The notes under the pieces were generated by a model that was not told the DNA's origin, did not search any database, and worked only from the letters and a program-made list of their open reading frames with translations. A stretch of DNA of 64,000 bases, taken from Acidobacteriota bacterium. GTDB lineage: Bacteria > Acidobacteriota > Terriglobia > UBA7540. The stretch lies in contig CADDZC010000003.1 in assembly GCA_902812365.1 (NCBI GenBank), forward strand, positions 39,267 to 103,266, read 5' to 3'. Made by a program: the position numbers and the translations under genes. Below, piece after piece: positions 8,948 through 19,100 of the stretch. Numbering within the stretch: the stretch's first letter is position 1; each line of letters starts with the position of its first letter.

Positions 8948-9778
8948 ATGCAATCGGCTCTGCTGTGGTGCGCCCTCGGTTTCTACGGATTGGGCATTTT
9001 GTTGGCCCTGCCCTCGATGATGCGGCGGAGACCTTCCCTCCCCTCATCTACCTTGGCAGCCGTTGCGGTCGGTCTGGCTTGGCACGCCATAGCCCTCCTC
9101 ACCCTGGCTCGAGCCGTGCATCGCTTGCCGGCCATCGACGTGGAAAGCGCGATCTCGCTTTTAGCGTTTGGCGTAACCCTCGCCTTTTTTGTGACTTACT
9201 TGCGCTACCGCATTACCTCGCTGGGCATTTTCATGCTCCCGTTCTCCTTTTTCCTCACCCTGCTCGCCGCTTCACCCCGGGGTCGCCCGGCAGACTTTCG
9301 GCCTTTCTCCAACACTTGGATCGTCATCCACGTCTCCGCCATGATCGCGGGCTATACGGCGCTATTCTTAACTTTTGTCGCTGCGATCATGTACCTGATC
9401 CAGGAGCGCGAGCTCAAATCGAAAGCCCCGCGAGCCTTCTATTACCGCCTTCCGTCCCTCGAAGTTTGTGATCAACTTTATTATCGGTCGCTGGTTCTGG
9501 GGCTCTTCTTGCTAACCCTCGGTATTCTGACGGGCTTCGTCTGGGCCAGCCGGGCATGGCGCGGCCCCTGGGAGCTGGACCCCAAGATTCTGGCTTCGCT
9601 GGCGGTTTGGATCATTTACCTCGTATTGTTTTCGACCCGGTACAGCGGCAACTGGCGCGGCCGGCGGTTGGCCTACGGCGCCATCCTCGGATTTGCTGTC
9701 ATCATGGTGACCTTTCTCGGGGTGACGTTTGTGAGCCGCCAGCATGGATTCCTGCCGATGTCGGGGAGAATGCCATGA
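8948..9778 (+). CDS. CcsA/HemX-type cytochrome c assembly or heme-pathway membrane protein
   Basis: The 276-residue protein has about eight hydrophobic segments and is related to the CcsA/ResC/HemX family. The last third carries a tryptophan-rich stretch (FVWASRAWRGPWELDPK) that matches the WWD-like heme-handling region, and conserved histidines lie in WHAIALL and IVIHVSAMIAGY. The ATG at 8948 has GGGGAGTGAG just upstream. The in-frame sequence before it overlaps the receptor gene and looks non-coding. The gene leads hemA, hemC and hemD. HemX in this position is known to modulate HemA levels in Bacillus, whereas CcsA moves heme for cytochrome c maturation. Sequence alone does not decide between the two. 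Confidence 0.8.
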   Translation: MQSALLWCALGFYGLGILLALPSMMRRRPSLPSSTLAAVAVGLAWHAIALLTLARAVHRLPAIDVESAISLLAFGVTLAFFVTYLRYRITSLGIFMLPFSFFLTLLAASPRGRPADFRPFSNTWIVIHVSAMIAGYTALFLTFVAAIMYLIQERELKSKAPRAFYYRLPSLEVCDQLYYRSLVLGLFLLTLGILTGFVWASRAWRGPWELDPKILASLAVWIIYLVLFSTRYSGNWRGRRLAYGAILGFAVIMVTFLGVTFVSRQHGFLPMSGRMP

Positions 9779-9881
9779 TGAGGGTCGCTGTGAACTGGGA
9801 CGCCATGAAGAGTTGCCCGGCAAGGGGGCGCGACCGCGCCGCGGGCGTTCCGCCGAGCCGCAGGGCCGCTTTGGACTTGGT

Positions 9882-11147
9882 ATGAATCTCGTTCTGGTAG
9901 GTATTAGTCACCGCACCGCGCCAGTTGAAGTCCGAGAGCGGATGAACATTCAAGATCGCTATCTCGGCGGGGCGCTCGCGGAGTTGGTCCGCCGCGAGGG
10001 CATACAGGAAGGGCTTATTCTTTGCACTTGCAACCGCGTGGAGCTCGCGGCGAGCGCCGACGAGGGGGTCGAGGCGCAGCGCGCCATCCGGCAATTCCTG
10101 TCCGATTTCCACCATTGCGACCTTTCCGCTTACGAGTCCTATTTTTACTGGTATCGAAATCGCGAAGTCGTCCGACATCTGTTTCGCGTGGCATCGAGCT
10201 TGGATTCCATGATCGTTGGCGAGCCTCAAATTCTCGGTCAGGTCAAGCAGGCCTACGCGGCGGCCCGCGACGCTGGAGCCTTGAAGGGGACGCTCAACGA
10301 GGTGATGCAGCAGGCCATGGCGGTGGCGCGAAGGGTCCGGCGGGAAACCGCGCTGGGAACGGCGGCGATGACCGTTTCCTATGCCGCCGTCGAGTTGGCC
10401 AGAAAGATTTTCGGCAGCCTGGCCGGCAAGACCGTCTTTATCATCGGTGCCGGCAAGATGAGCGAATTGGCCGCCAGGAATCTGCTCGGCGCGGGGGCGA
10501 CTGCCATTTTCGTGGCCAATCGCACCTATGATCGGGCTGTGGAACTGGCCCGGGCGTTCCAGGGCACGGCCATTCGATTTGACGAACTGCTCCCGTATGT
10601 GGCGAAAGCCGACATCGTCATCAGTTCCACCGGCTCGCCGCACTTTGTCATCACTCGCCAGCAGGCCGAGCGACTGCTGGCCGCCCGCAAGAATCGGCCC
10701 ATCTTCTTCGTCGATATCGCCGTGCCCCGCGACATCGATCCTTCCATCAACGAAATGGAGAATGCGTTCGTCTATGACATCGACGATCTGGGCCAAGTCG
10801 TCGAAGCCAATAAAAAGCAGCGCCAGCATGAAGCCGCCTGGGCCGAGGAGATCATCGAACAAGAAGTCGAGCGTTCCATGTGCCGCCTGGCCTCCCGTGA
10901 TCTCGCGCCCACCATCGTGGCCATCGAGGAGCGCTTGATACAGATTCGCGACAGCGAGATGGAGCGCTTCCGCGGGCGCCTCGCCACGCTCACGCCGGAC
11001 CAACGCCAAGCCGTCGAGGCCTTGACCCAAGGCATCCTGAACAAAGTCTTGCACGGGCCGCTGCGGGAACTGAAGAGTGTGGCCGGAAGTCCGGAGCACG
11101 GCAAGCTCGTCCAGCTCGTGCGGCGGATTTTTGGTGTCGGAGAGTGA
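9882..11147 (+). CDS. hemA: Glutamyl-tRNA reductase
   Basis: This 421-residue protein makes glutamate-1-semialdehyde from glutamyl-tRNA, the first committed step of C5-pathway tetrapyrrole synthesis. The N-terminal signature GISHRTAPVEVRERM, the catalytic cysteine C50 in LCTCNRVEL, the LFRVASSLDSMIVGE motif and an NADPH-binding fold (VFIIGAGKMSELAARNL) are all present. The C-terminal helical dimerisation region is complete. The start at 9882 is set by the conserved N-terminus (MNLVLVGISHR). The frame upstream is non-homologous and overlaps the preceding gene. It sits 103 bp after ccsA/hemX and 18 bp before hemC, in one transcription unit. hemL and hemB are not in the window. Confidence 0.97.
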   Translation: MNLVLVGISHRTAPVEVRERMNIQDRYLGGALAELVRREGIQEGLILCTCNRVELAASADEGVEAQRAIRQFLSDFHHCDLSAYESYFYWYRNREVVRHLFRVASSLDSMIVGEPQILGQVKQAYAAARDAGALKGTLNEVMQQAMAVARRVRRETALGTAAMTVSYAAVELARKIFGSLAGKTVFIIGAGKMSELAARNLLGAGATAIFVANRTYDRAVELARAFQGTAIRFDELLPYVAKADIVISSTGSPHFVITRQQAERLLAARKNRPIFFVDIAVPRDIDPSINEMENAFVYDIDDLGQVVEANKKQRQHEAAWAEEIIEQEVERSMCRLASRDLAPTIVAIEERLIQIRDSEMERFRGRLATLTPDQRQAVEALTQGILNKVLHGPLRELKSVAGSPEHGKLVQLVRRIFGVGE

Positions 11148-11165
11148 CGCGGGAAGTCGCGGCGT

Positions 11166-12089
11166 ATGCAATTGACCATCGGCTCGCGCGGCAGCAAACT
11201 GGCATTGTGGCAGGCGCAATGGGTGCGTAGCCGCTTGCTGGCGGCCGGCCATTCGGTCCAGATTGAGGTCATCAGAACCAGCGGCGACCGGCTGCCCGCC
11301 TCCTCCCTGGTCGGTTCGGGCATCAAAGGCCTGTTTATCAAGGAGATTGAAGAAGCCCTCCGGGAGGGTAAAATCGATATCGCCGTTCACAGTTGTAAGG
11401 ACCTGCCGACCGAACAACCGCCGGGCTTGGTCGTGGCCGCAGTCCCCGAGCGCGGCGACGCCCGCGATGTTTTGATCAGCCGCGACGGCCGCGGCTACCA
11501 GGAGCTCCGAGCCGGCTCCGTCGTCGCCACCGGCAGCCCGCGAAGGCAGGCGCAGCTCCTGGATTGGCGCCGCGACGTGAAGTTGGTCGCGATTCGGGGC
11601 AACGTGGACACGCGCCTGCAAAAGCTCGATCGCGGCGAGTGTGACGCGCTGGTAGTAGCCGCCGCCGGAATGAGCCGCCTGGGCCTGGCGGAGCGAATCA
11701 CGGCGTACTTCGATCCGGATGAACTTTGCCCGGCCGTCGGCCAGGGAGCGTTGGCGATCGAGATTCGGCAGGACGACGCGGCGGCCGAGCGTGCCGTCCA
11801 ACCGCTCGACCATGAGACGACGCATCGCGCCGTACGGGCGGAGCGAGCCCTGTTGCGAGAATTGGGCGGAGGATGCTCCGTGCCCGTGGCCGCCCACGCC
11901 GTCGCCGAGGGCCACTCTCTTTATTTGCGGGCCGTGGTGGCCAGCCCGGACGGCCGGCGGCTGATTCGAACCGCCGGCAACGGCCCGATTGGGAAGCCGG
12001 AGGAGCTGGGCGGGAGGCTGGCGGCGGACCTGCTGAGGCAAGGAGCCCGCCGGATTCTGGAGGAGGTCGCCTCGCTTCATCAGGCCTGA
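11166..12089 (+). CDS. hemC: Hydroxymethylbilane synthase (porphobilinogen deaminase)
   Basis: The 307-residue cytoplasmic enzyme joins four porphobilinogen units into hydroxymethylbilane. It shows the family start (LTIGSRGSKLALWQAQWV), the substrate-binding stretch DIAVHSCKDLPTE, the arginine-rich ATGSPRRQAQL and VAIRGNVDTRL segments, and the dipyrromethane cofactor cysteine C237 in LGGGCSVPVAAHA. The length is normal. It lies directly behind hemA with an 18-bp gap and before hemD, so the three are almost certainly co-transcribed. Confidence 0.97.
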   Translation: MQLTIGSRGSKLALWQAQWVRSRLLAAGHSVQIEVIRTSGDRLPASSLVGSGIKGLFIKEIEEALREGKIDIAVHSCKDLPTEQPPGLVVAAVPERGDARDVLISRDGRGYQELRAGSVVATGSPRRQAQLLDWRRDVKLVAIRGNVDTRLQKLDRGECDALVVAAAGMSRLGLAERITAYFDPDELCPAVGQGALAIEIRQDDAAAERAVQPLDHETTHRAVRAERALLRELGGGCSVPVAAHAVAEGHSLYLRAVVASPDGRRLIRTAGNGPIGKPEELGGRLAADLLRQGARRILEEVASLHQA

Positions 12090-12141
12090 CGCTTTCCGAA
12101 CCGGGTCCCGGCGGCCGGCCGCCAACTTTGGCCTCAAAGGG

Positions 12142-12990
12142 ATGAGTAAAGCTGACCAGGTCGATGCGCGTGAACGGCCGCTCGAAGGGTGGCGGATTGT
12201 GGTGACGCGGGCCCGCGAGCAGGCACGCGTCTTGAGCGACGCGCTGCGCCAGCTCGGGGCCGAGCCAGTCGAAATCCCCGCGATCGAAATCCGCGACCCT
12301 CCATCCTGGGAGCCGATGGATAACGCCATCGCCCGCCTGAAGGAATTTCATTTTCTGCTTCTGACCTCGGCGAACGGAGTCCGCAAGTTTCTCGGGCGGC
12401 TGCGCCTGGGCAACCGGGATATTGGCGATCTCTCCCATCTCGAAGTCGGAGCGATCGGGCCGGCGACGGCAGCGGAGCTGACCCAGCGCGGCGTGCGAGT
12501 GGCGTTCGTGCCGCGGGAGTATCGCGCCGAAGGGCTGCTCGCCGCGCTCGAGGGGCGCGATGTGCAAGGCCGGGCCTTTCTGATTCCTCGCGCCCGGGTG
12601 GCCCGCGATTTGGTTCCGCGCGTCCTCCGCGAGCGGGGAGCAACCGTGGAAGTGGTGCCGGCTTACGAGACCGTGACTCCGGTCTTTGCGCCCGGAGAGC
12701 TCGAACGCTTGCTGTCTCCCCCGCCCCACATGCTGACGTTTACCAGCTCGTCGGCCGCCGCGCACTTCTTCTCCTTGCTGGCCCGGCACCGGCTCGCCGA
12801 TCGCGTCTCCGCCTCGGCCATCTCTTCCATCGGACCGGTGACCTCGGCCGCGCTGCGCGAACTCGGCCTGACCGTGGACCTCGAGGCGCGCGACTTCACC
12901 ATTCGCGGCCTGGTGGAAGCGATTCTGCAATACCGTCGCCGCCTTGCCACCCCTCAGCCGCACTCCGCAGCCAGGAGCCTGGGGCCTTAG
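12142..12990 (+). CDS. hemD: Uroporphyrinogen-III synthase
   Basis: The 282-residue protein is a HemD-type enzyme that cyclises hydroxymethylbilane with inversion of ring D. HemD proteins are poorly conserved. The supporting features are the N-terminal GWRIVVTRAREQARVLSDAL, the FLLLTSANGVRKF motif, the internal pseudo-repeat (VEVVPAYETV, LTFTSSSAAAHFF, ISSIGPVTSAALRELG) and the position directly after hemA-hemC. The last four bases overlap the stop of the convergent M55 peptidase gene. Confidence 0.92.
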   Translation: MSKADQVDARERPLEGWRIVVTRAREQARVLSDALRQLGAEPVEIPAIEIRDPPSWEPMDNAIARLKEFHFLLLTSANGVRKFLGRLRLGNRDIGDLSHLEVGAIGPATAAELTQRGVRVAFVPREYRAEGLLAALEGRDVQGRAFLIPRARVARDLVPRVLRERGATVEVVPAYETVTPVFAPGELERLLSPPPHMLTFTSSSAAAHFFSLLARHRLADRVSASAISSIGPVTSAALRELGLTVDLEARDFTIRGLVEAILQYRRRLATPQPHSAARSLGP

Positions 12991-13865
12991 AAGGAAGAAA
13001 ACTTCAGCCAGGCGTCCATCAGGTCCTGGCCTCGGAAGACCCAGGTGCGTCCGTCCAATTGCTCTACGCCCGGGCGGGGGGCGAACTGACGATGGGCGTT
13101 GGTGGTGAACTCCACCTTCACTTCCACCGGACCCGGCAGCGAGTACGGCGCGACCTCGCCGGCGTGGACCATCGCTTCGAGCGCCTGGCGGCGGATCAGC
13201 TCGCAGGCGGCCGCGTGCGGCATCATGAATCCGGCGCTCGCACTGGCAGCGGACTTGACCTCCGCACAACGCCCGCGGGGCACCAGATCGCGGAATTCCT
13301 CGCAGGCGGCGCGATCGCCCGAAAGCATGATGGCCGGAATGCCCAAGGCGCCGGCCAGCATCACCCGCCCACCGATCTCGCCGACGGCTTTGCCGTTGAC
13401 CCAGATGTTCTCAATGTCCCAGCTGTAGGAATGCGCCAGAATGGCATTTTTCGCTCCCGCCATGGCGTGCAGCCCGATGAAAACCAGCGCCGTGTAAGTT
13501 GAATCCAACTCCAGGGTAGGAGAGATAGGCTGGCCGAGCAGCAGCCGAACCTTGGGACTGTCAAAGTCCGCCACCGAGAGATTCTGCCCTCCGTAGTGCC
13601 CGTCATAGACAACGATGTCGGTGGCGCCGCCGGCGATCAATCCGCCTACAGCCGCCTTGGTTTCCTCAGTCAGGAGCTTTCGCGATTCTTCATAGCGAGG
13701 ACTCTGGTGCGGAATGCATTGCAGATCGAAATTGAAGATGCCATCCACGCCCTCAAGATCGGTCACCACGTAGACTTTCGCCCGCCGCTGGCCGTGAGCG
13801 AGCGCCGCCGCCACCAGGAGCGACAAGGCGCCGCTGGCAGCTCCCTTGAGAATTCTGCTCGGCAT
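12987..13865 (-). CDS. M55-family D-aminopeptidase (DppA-like), exported
   Basis: The 292-residue protein begins with a signal peptide (MPSRILKGAASGALSLLVAAALAHGQ) and then the M55 metallopeptidase core. The metal-binding start KVYVVTDLEGVDGI, the VYDGHYGG segment, LAHSYSWD and VNGKAVGEIGG match the aspartate, glutamate and histidine zinc ligands known from DppA. The LSGDRAACEEF motif is also present. DppA cleaves D-amino-acid dipeptides, and export suggests work on peptidoglycan-derived or external D-peptides (inference). The start at 13865 is chosen because the signal peptide begins there. The frame upstream overlaps argS. It follows argS by 31 bp on the same strand. Confidence 0.88.
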   Translation of the reverse strand: MPSRILKGAASGALSLLVAAALAHGQRRAKVYVVTDLEGVDGIFNFDLQCIPHQSPRYEESRKLLTEETKAAVGGLIAGGATDIVVYDGHYGGQNLSVADFDSPKVRLLLGQPISPTLELDSTYTALVFIGLHAMAGAKNAILAHSYSWDIENIWVNGKAVGEIGGRVMLAGALGIPAIMLSGDRAACEEFRDLVPRGRCAEVKSAASASAGFMMPHAAACELIRRQALEAMVHAGEVAPYSLPGPVEVKVEFTTNAHRQFAPRPGVEQLDGRTWVFRGQDLMDAWLKFSSF

Positions 13866-13896
13866 AGCGTCATCTCCCGCGCCGCCAGACTCAGCG

Positions 13897-15981
13897 TCAC
13901 ATCCGCTCCGGAACCTCGATGCCCAGCAGCTCGAGCGACCGCGCGAGCGTCCGGCTGACGATGTCGACCACGAAAAGCAGGAACCGCTGCCGCGCCGCGT
14001 CGGGTTCCGCAAGAATCCGGTGCCGGTGGTAGAAATTGTTGAAGGCTTGGGCCAGGCGAAAGGCGTATTTGGCCACCGTGGCCGGCTCCTCGCCCGCAAT
14101 CGCCTGCTCGACGATCATTTCCAGTTGGGCCGACCCAAGCACCAGCTCCCAAAAGTCGCCGCCCGACTCGCCGCTCAGAAAGGTGCGGAGCTGCTCGAGC
14201 GGAACCTCCAGGGGCCGTGCCTCGGAAAACTCGGGGTGGGCATCCCGAAATTTGCGGAAAATGTTGCGGGCCCGCACCACACTGTATTGCAAGTAGGGTC
14301 CGGTCTCGCCCTCGAACGCCAGGGCCTCCTGGAAATCGAACGTAATGATCGAGCGCCGCGTATATTTCAACAGGAAATACCGGAGGGCGGCGACGGCGAT
14401 CTGGCCGGCGCTGGCCTCCTGCTCCGCCCGATCCTCGGTCATGGCGCGCGCCTGGACCTCGTCCCGCGCTCGCCTCATCAGCAGGTCAATCAGATCGTCG
14501 GCCTTCACCCCCGAACCCTTGCGCCCGGAGACTTCCACGTAGTCGCGGACCCGGTCCTCCTCCGTCACCTCCATGCCTAGGTCTGCCGCCGCGCGAAGCG
14601 AAAGGTTCACAACCTGATAGGCGAAGTGATGCAGATTGTCGGCCTGCGCCGAGTAGCCCAAGGCGCGCAGGGCCGCGGCCACCACACCTTGCAAATACGC
14701 CTGGCGCGTGTCGATGACGACGTAGGCCGCCGACGCCCGCCCAAACGCCGGAGCGCGCCCGTCGCGCCGATCCTCGACTGCGGTCCGCCAAATCACATGA
14801 CCGTCCGGGCAGGTGTGAAACGGCTCGTAGCCGAAATCCTCCCCCAGCAACCCGAATTTCCACAAGTGGTAAGCGATGTCTTTGCCGACGTAGGTCACCG
14901 TGCCGTTCGACCGCACGATGATTTTGATGTCTTCTTCCGCTTCCTCCTCGCCGGGGCCGGAGTCCGCTGCCGTCTCTTCGCCCGGCGAGCGCCCGTTTCC
15001 CGCCAGGCTCATGACCCAGCAGCCGCGATTTTTGCCCGCGTCTTCGTAGCGCAAGGCGCCGCGGCTCTTCAGCAGCTCGAAGGCGCGGCTCCAAAAGTTG
15101 AGCCGCAGAATCTCGCTCTCGCGAACGAGCAGATCGTAGTCAATGTTCAATCGCCGCATGGTGGCGAGGTGGAGGCGGACGATGGCGGTGGAAACGGCTT
15201 CGGCGACGGCCGCCGGTTCGCCGCGTCCTTCCTCGATGTCCTTGAGAGCGGCGGCGCGCCACGCCAGGGACTCGGGATGGCCGTCGTACCACTGAAAGAC
15301 CCGCGCGTAGAGGTCCCAGCAATAGTAGTCGAAGCGCAGGCTGGGATCGTCGATGAGCCGGCGCACCTCCGCCAGGCTTTTCTTCTCCAGATGAATGAAA
15401 CCCACCACCACGTCGGCCACCTGGACCCCGGTATTGTCGATGTAGTTCTGCACTTCGACGGGGCGGCCGCGGTAGCGCAGCAGGCGCGCGAACGTGTCGC
15501 CCAAAACGGCGTTGCGCAGGTGACCGATGTGGGCGGCTTTGTTGGGATTGATGCTGGTGTGTTCGACGAGGATCTTCGCCGCCCGGGCGGCCGCCTCCGC
15601 ACTCTCCGCCCCCGCGGATATCCCCTCCGCCGCCCTCGACCGGCCCTCCCCGGTTTCACTCGCGCGGTGCCGGAAGACGGCCTGAGCCAGCAGGGCCCGG
15701 TCCAGGTGAAAATTGAGATACCCGGCCCCGGCCACGCTGACGCGCTCGATGCCATCAAGCGGCACCAAGCGAGGCGCCAGTTGCTCGGCAATCTGGCGCG
15801 GCGACTGGCGAAGCGCCCGGGCGAGCTCAAAACACGAGGCAATCGAAAGTTCGCCCAAACGGGAGCTGGGCGGGTATCCGAGAACCGGCTCGGCGAGCTC
15901 GATGCCGAAGAGTTGTCGGACGGCTTGAACAAACCTCTCTCGAACCGCCTGCTGAATTTCCAGGTACAAACGCTCTCTCAC
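13897..15981 (-). CDS. argS: Arginyl-tRNA synthetase
   Basis: This 694-residue class I synthetase charges tRNA-Arg. The N-terminal Add-1 domain is followed by the HIGH motif in NPNKAAHIGHLRNAVLGD and the anticodon-stem domain containing RAREIF-like elements (VVRARNIFRKF). The KMSKS position reads VSGRKGSGVKADDL, the form seen in ArgRS enzymes lacking a canonical KMSK. The C-terminal DALR anticodon-binding domain ends in RSLELLGIEVPERM. Two low-complexity insertions are visible: about residues 105-135 (Ala/Glu rich, between the Add-1 domain and HIGH) and about residues 325-350 (acidic). The gene probably shares a transcript with the downstream M55 peptidase. Confidence 0.96.
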   Translation of the reverse strand: MRERLYLEIQQAVRERFVQAVRQLFGIELAEPVLGYPPSSRLGELSIASCFELARALRQSPRQIAEQLAPRLVPLDGIERVSVAGAGYLNFHLDRALLAQAVFRHRASETGEGRSRAAEGISAGAESAEAAARAAKILVEHTSINPNKAAHIGHLRNAVLGDTFARLLRYRGRPVEVQNYIDNTGVQVADVVVGFIHLEKKSLAEVRRLIDDPSLRFDYYCWDLYARVFQWYDGHPESLAWRAAALKDIEEGRGEPAAVAEAVSTAIVRLHLATMRRLNIDYDLLVRESEILRLNFWSRAFELLKSRGALRYEDAGKNRGCWVMSLAGNGRSPGEETAADSGPGEEEAEEDIKIIVRSNGTVTYVGKDIAYHLWKFGLLGEDFGYEPFHTCPDGHVIWRTAVEDRRDGRAPAFGRASAAYVVIDTRQAYLQGVVAAALRALGYSAQADNLHHFAYQVVNLSLRAAADLGMEVTEEDRVRDYVEVSGRKGSGVKADDLIDLLMRRARDEVQARAMTEDRAEQEASAGQIAVAALRYFLLKYTRRSIITFDFQEALAFEGETGPYLQYSVVRARNIFRKFRDAHPEFSEARPLEVPLEQLRTFLSGESGGDFWELVLGSAQLEMIVEQAIAGEEPATVAKYAFRLAQAFNNFYHRHRILAEPDAARQRFLLFVVDIVSRTLARSLELLGIEVPERM

Positions 15982-16120
15982 TGATCCGTGGAGTTACTCC
16001 GGCCCATCCGGCGATTATAGCCGAAGCGCCCGTTTCTGGGTCCTCGCGGAACCCGATGGCTGGGCCGGCCGCAGACCCGGCGAGCCGTTCCCGCGGCCGA
16101 ATGATGACGCTGCGGCGGCC

Positions 16121-19100
16121 TCAGAAGTAGAACTTCAACCCGAACTGGATATTGCGGGCGCCCTGCGAGCTCAGCACCTCGCCGAACTGGGAGCTGACGA
16201 CGGAGCGGTTGGGCGCATTAAAGATCGGGGTGTTGGTCAAGTTGAGGAATTCGGCGCGAAACTCGAAGCGCTTGGCTTCGGTCACGGGGAATTCCTTCTC
16301 GACGCCCAGATCGAAGTCGCGTAGCCCCGGCCCCACCACCGTGTTGTTGCCGCAGGTTCCGAAACCGCTCAAAGGTTGCGCGAAGGAGGCGGTGTTGAAC
16401 CACGTGGTTCCCAGTCCGACACCGTGATTGCCGCCAGCCGGCCCGATGCAGTTGGCGCGGGGCCCGCGCGAGTTGGTGCCCGACTTGTCACGCGCCGTAA
16501 TGGTGACCGGAAAGCCGGTGTGGAGGCTCAAGATTCCGCTCACCTGCCAGTTCCCGAAGATGCCGTTGGCGGCCGGATTCCAGTGGCTGCCCCAGCGTTT
16601 CTTGCTGCCGAAGGGCAACTCATAGATGTAAGAGGTGACGAAGTTATGGGTGGCGTCAAAGTAGGCACGGCCCCATTCGGCTCGGGAATCGTAAAGGTTC
16701 TGCCAATAGGCGGAATTCGAGGCCGACTGGCCGCCATCGCCGTAGTAGCCGATGGAATTAGTCATGGTCTTCGACCAGGTGTAGGAGACCTGGAATTGCA
16801 AGCCTTGGGTGTATTGTTTGGTCAGGCTGGCCTGCAAGGCGTCGTAACGCTGTTTCCCGTTCGACTCGGTGCCGGAAATCTGCTGAATCACTGCCAGCGC
16901 CGGATTCCCGGCCAGATAGGGGCTGGGGCACGGAGCGGGCGACGAAGCGGGGCATTGATCGATGCCGGGCAGCCGCTTTTGGAAATAGGGCATCGGCACC
17001 ATGAGGTGGGTCCCGTGTTGGCCGACGTAGCCGATCGAGAACAGGGTCTCGCCGGGTAACTGATGCTCGGCGGAAAAGTTCCACTGCTGCACCTTGGACG
17101 GCCGGACGTTGGGATCCCACAGGCGGATCAGGGCATTGGCGAAGGGGTTGCTTTTGGGAACCAGTACCGACAGGCCTTGATCCGTGGTCGAGCCGGGGAA
17201 GGTGAGATTGGCGTAATTGGTATCGAATTCCTCGTTAAACGGAGGGTTGAGAGGCAGGCGGAGGTTAGTTCCCGTGCCTTCCAGGAAGGAGGAGATGGTG
17301 TAGGCGCCGCGGAAGACGGTTTTGTTGCCCAGGAACGCGGGAGTCCAGGCGAAGCCGAAGCGCGGCTGGAAATCGGCATGGTACGAGTTATAGAGGGCGC
17401 GACTGTTGCCATTCTGACCGGGGAATTCCTGCACGCCGCTGAACGGCGAAAAGTTGGTCTGCCGGTCGTGGACCTCATACCACGGGGTGTGGTCCTCCCA
17501 GCGCAAGCCCAGGTTGAGCGTCACGTGATCGGTCGCTCGCCAGTCGTCCTGGAAATAGGCGCCGATCACGTTGTCGCGCTGCCCCCAGGTCCCGGTGTTA
17601 ACGCCGCGTCCGATGTGCTCCGGTAGACCGAGGAAGAAATCGGCTTCGGCTAGTCCCGTGAACTGGCCATCGAAGGCCAAAAAGCCGGTACGGCCGTTAT
17701 TACCCGCATAGAAGATATTGAGCTGCTGCCGGATATACTGCGCGCCGGTCTTCATGATGTGGCGGCCACGGGTGATGATCAAGGTGTCTTCGTATTCAAA
17801 CTCGTTGTTGACGAAGTTCTGCTGAGTGCCGATGTTGGCGCTGCCGATCGAGCTGGCCAGGCCGTTCGGGAATTGGATGGACATCAGGCCGGGACCGCGA
17901 TCGTTGCCGTTCTGAATCCCCAGGCTCTGCGCGATGTTGCCTTCGCCTTTGTCCAGTCCGCCGTTATGGAGCACGACGCGGTTGAAGCCGATGCGGGCGT
18001 CATTGACCAGCGTCGGGCTGACGGCGCGGGTCCAGTCGGCGACCGCGCCGCGGAACGGCGCATCGTTGAAGCTGTTGAAGAACAGCGGAAACGAGTTGAA
18101 GCCCGGATTATGCTGGTTGCTCATCGAGAAGCGGCCGAAGATGCTGTCTTTCTCCGAAGGCTTCGCGTCCACCCTCACGTCACCCTGATCGGTGTTGATC
18201 GCGCTGTGGGAGGTGTTCAGGGCATTGTTGAACAGGTTGCCGTTGATCGGCTCCGGATAGAGGCTGGACGAAAACAGCTTGGCGGCCACGGGATCGATCA
18301 TGCTGGGGTCGATCTTGTTGTTGGGAAACGGCTGCGGGCTGGCGCCGGGCGGGAGCGGTTGACAGGGTCCGGAAAACGAGGCGCACGGGTTCATCAGTTG
18401 GACTTTTTTGACTCCGGGAGGCGGATTCAAGAAAGCGGAAAAGTCGCCCTGCCGCTCGGCGGGCGTGAAGACGGTGAGGAAGCCGGTGACGGGCGGATTA
18501 TCGAACCGCTCGCCTTGGTAGTCTCCAAAATAGAAAAGCTTGTCTTTCTTTAGGGGGCCGCCGATGGTTCCCCCGAACATGTTCCAGCGCACGGCGGGTT
18601 TCGTCAAATGTTGCCAATTGCGCGACCAATTGTTGGCGTTCAAAACGTCGTTGCGAATGAACTCAAACGCATCCCCGTGAATCTGATTGGTTCCCGATTT
18701 GATGGTGGTGTTGATGACGCCGCCCTCGAAGTTGCCGAACTCGGCCGGCGCGTTGTTGGTGATCATATTAAATTCCTGGATGGCGTCGACATTGGGTTCG
18801 TAGGCGGTCAGGTTGTCCGATATCTGGTTATTGTCCATACCATCCAACAGAAAGTTGTTCGCTTCCTTGCGGTTACCGTTCACATAGGGACGGCCGCCGC
18901 CGCTGGTGCGCATGCCGCTGTTCATACTCGAGGGGTCGGGGGTGATGACTCCCGGGGCGAGCAGCGTCAGTTGCACAAAATTGCGCGTGGCCAGCGGCAA
19001 TTCGGTGTTGGTGAGCGAGTTGGTGACGTAGCCGATCTGCATGGTGTCGGTCTGGAGCAGCGGAGGAGCGGCCGTCACCTCCACGGTCTGGGTCACCGCT

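Noticed and set aside
9702..12329. 875-codon minus-strand open frame across hemA-hemC
   Set aside because: It runs antisense to three well-supported heme genes, has no recognisable domain and is a typical shadow frame in GC-rich DNA.
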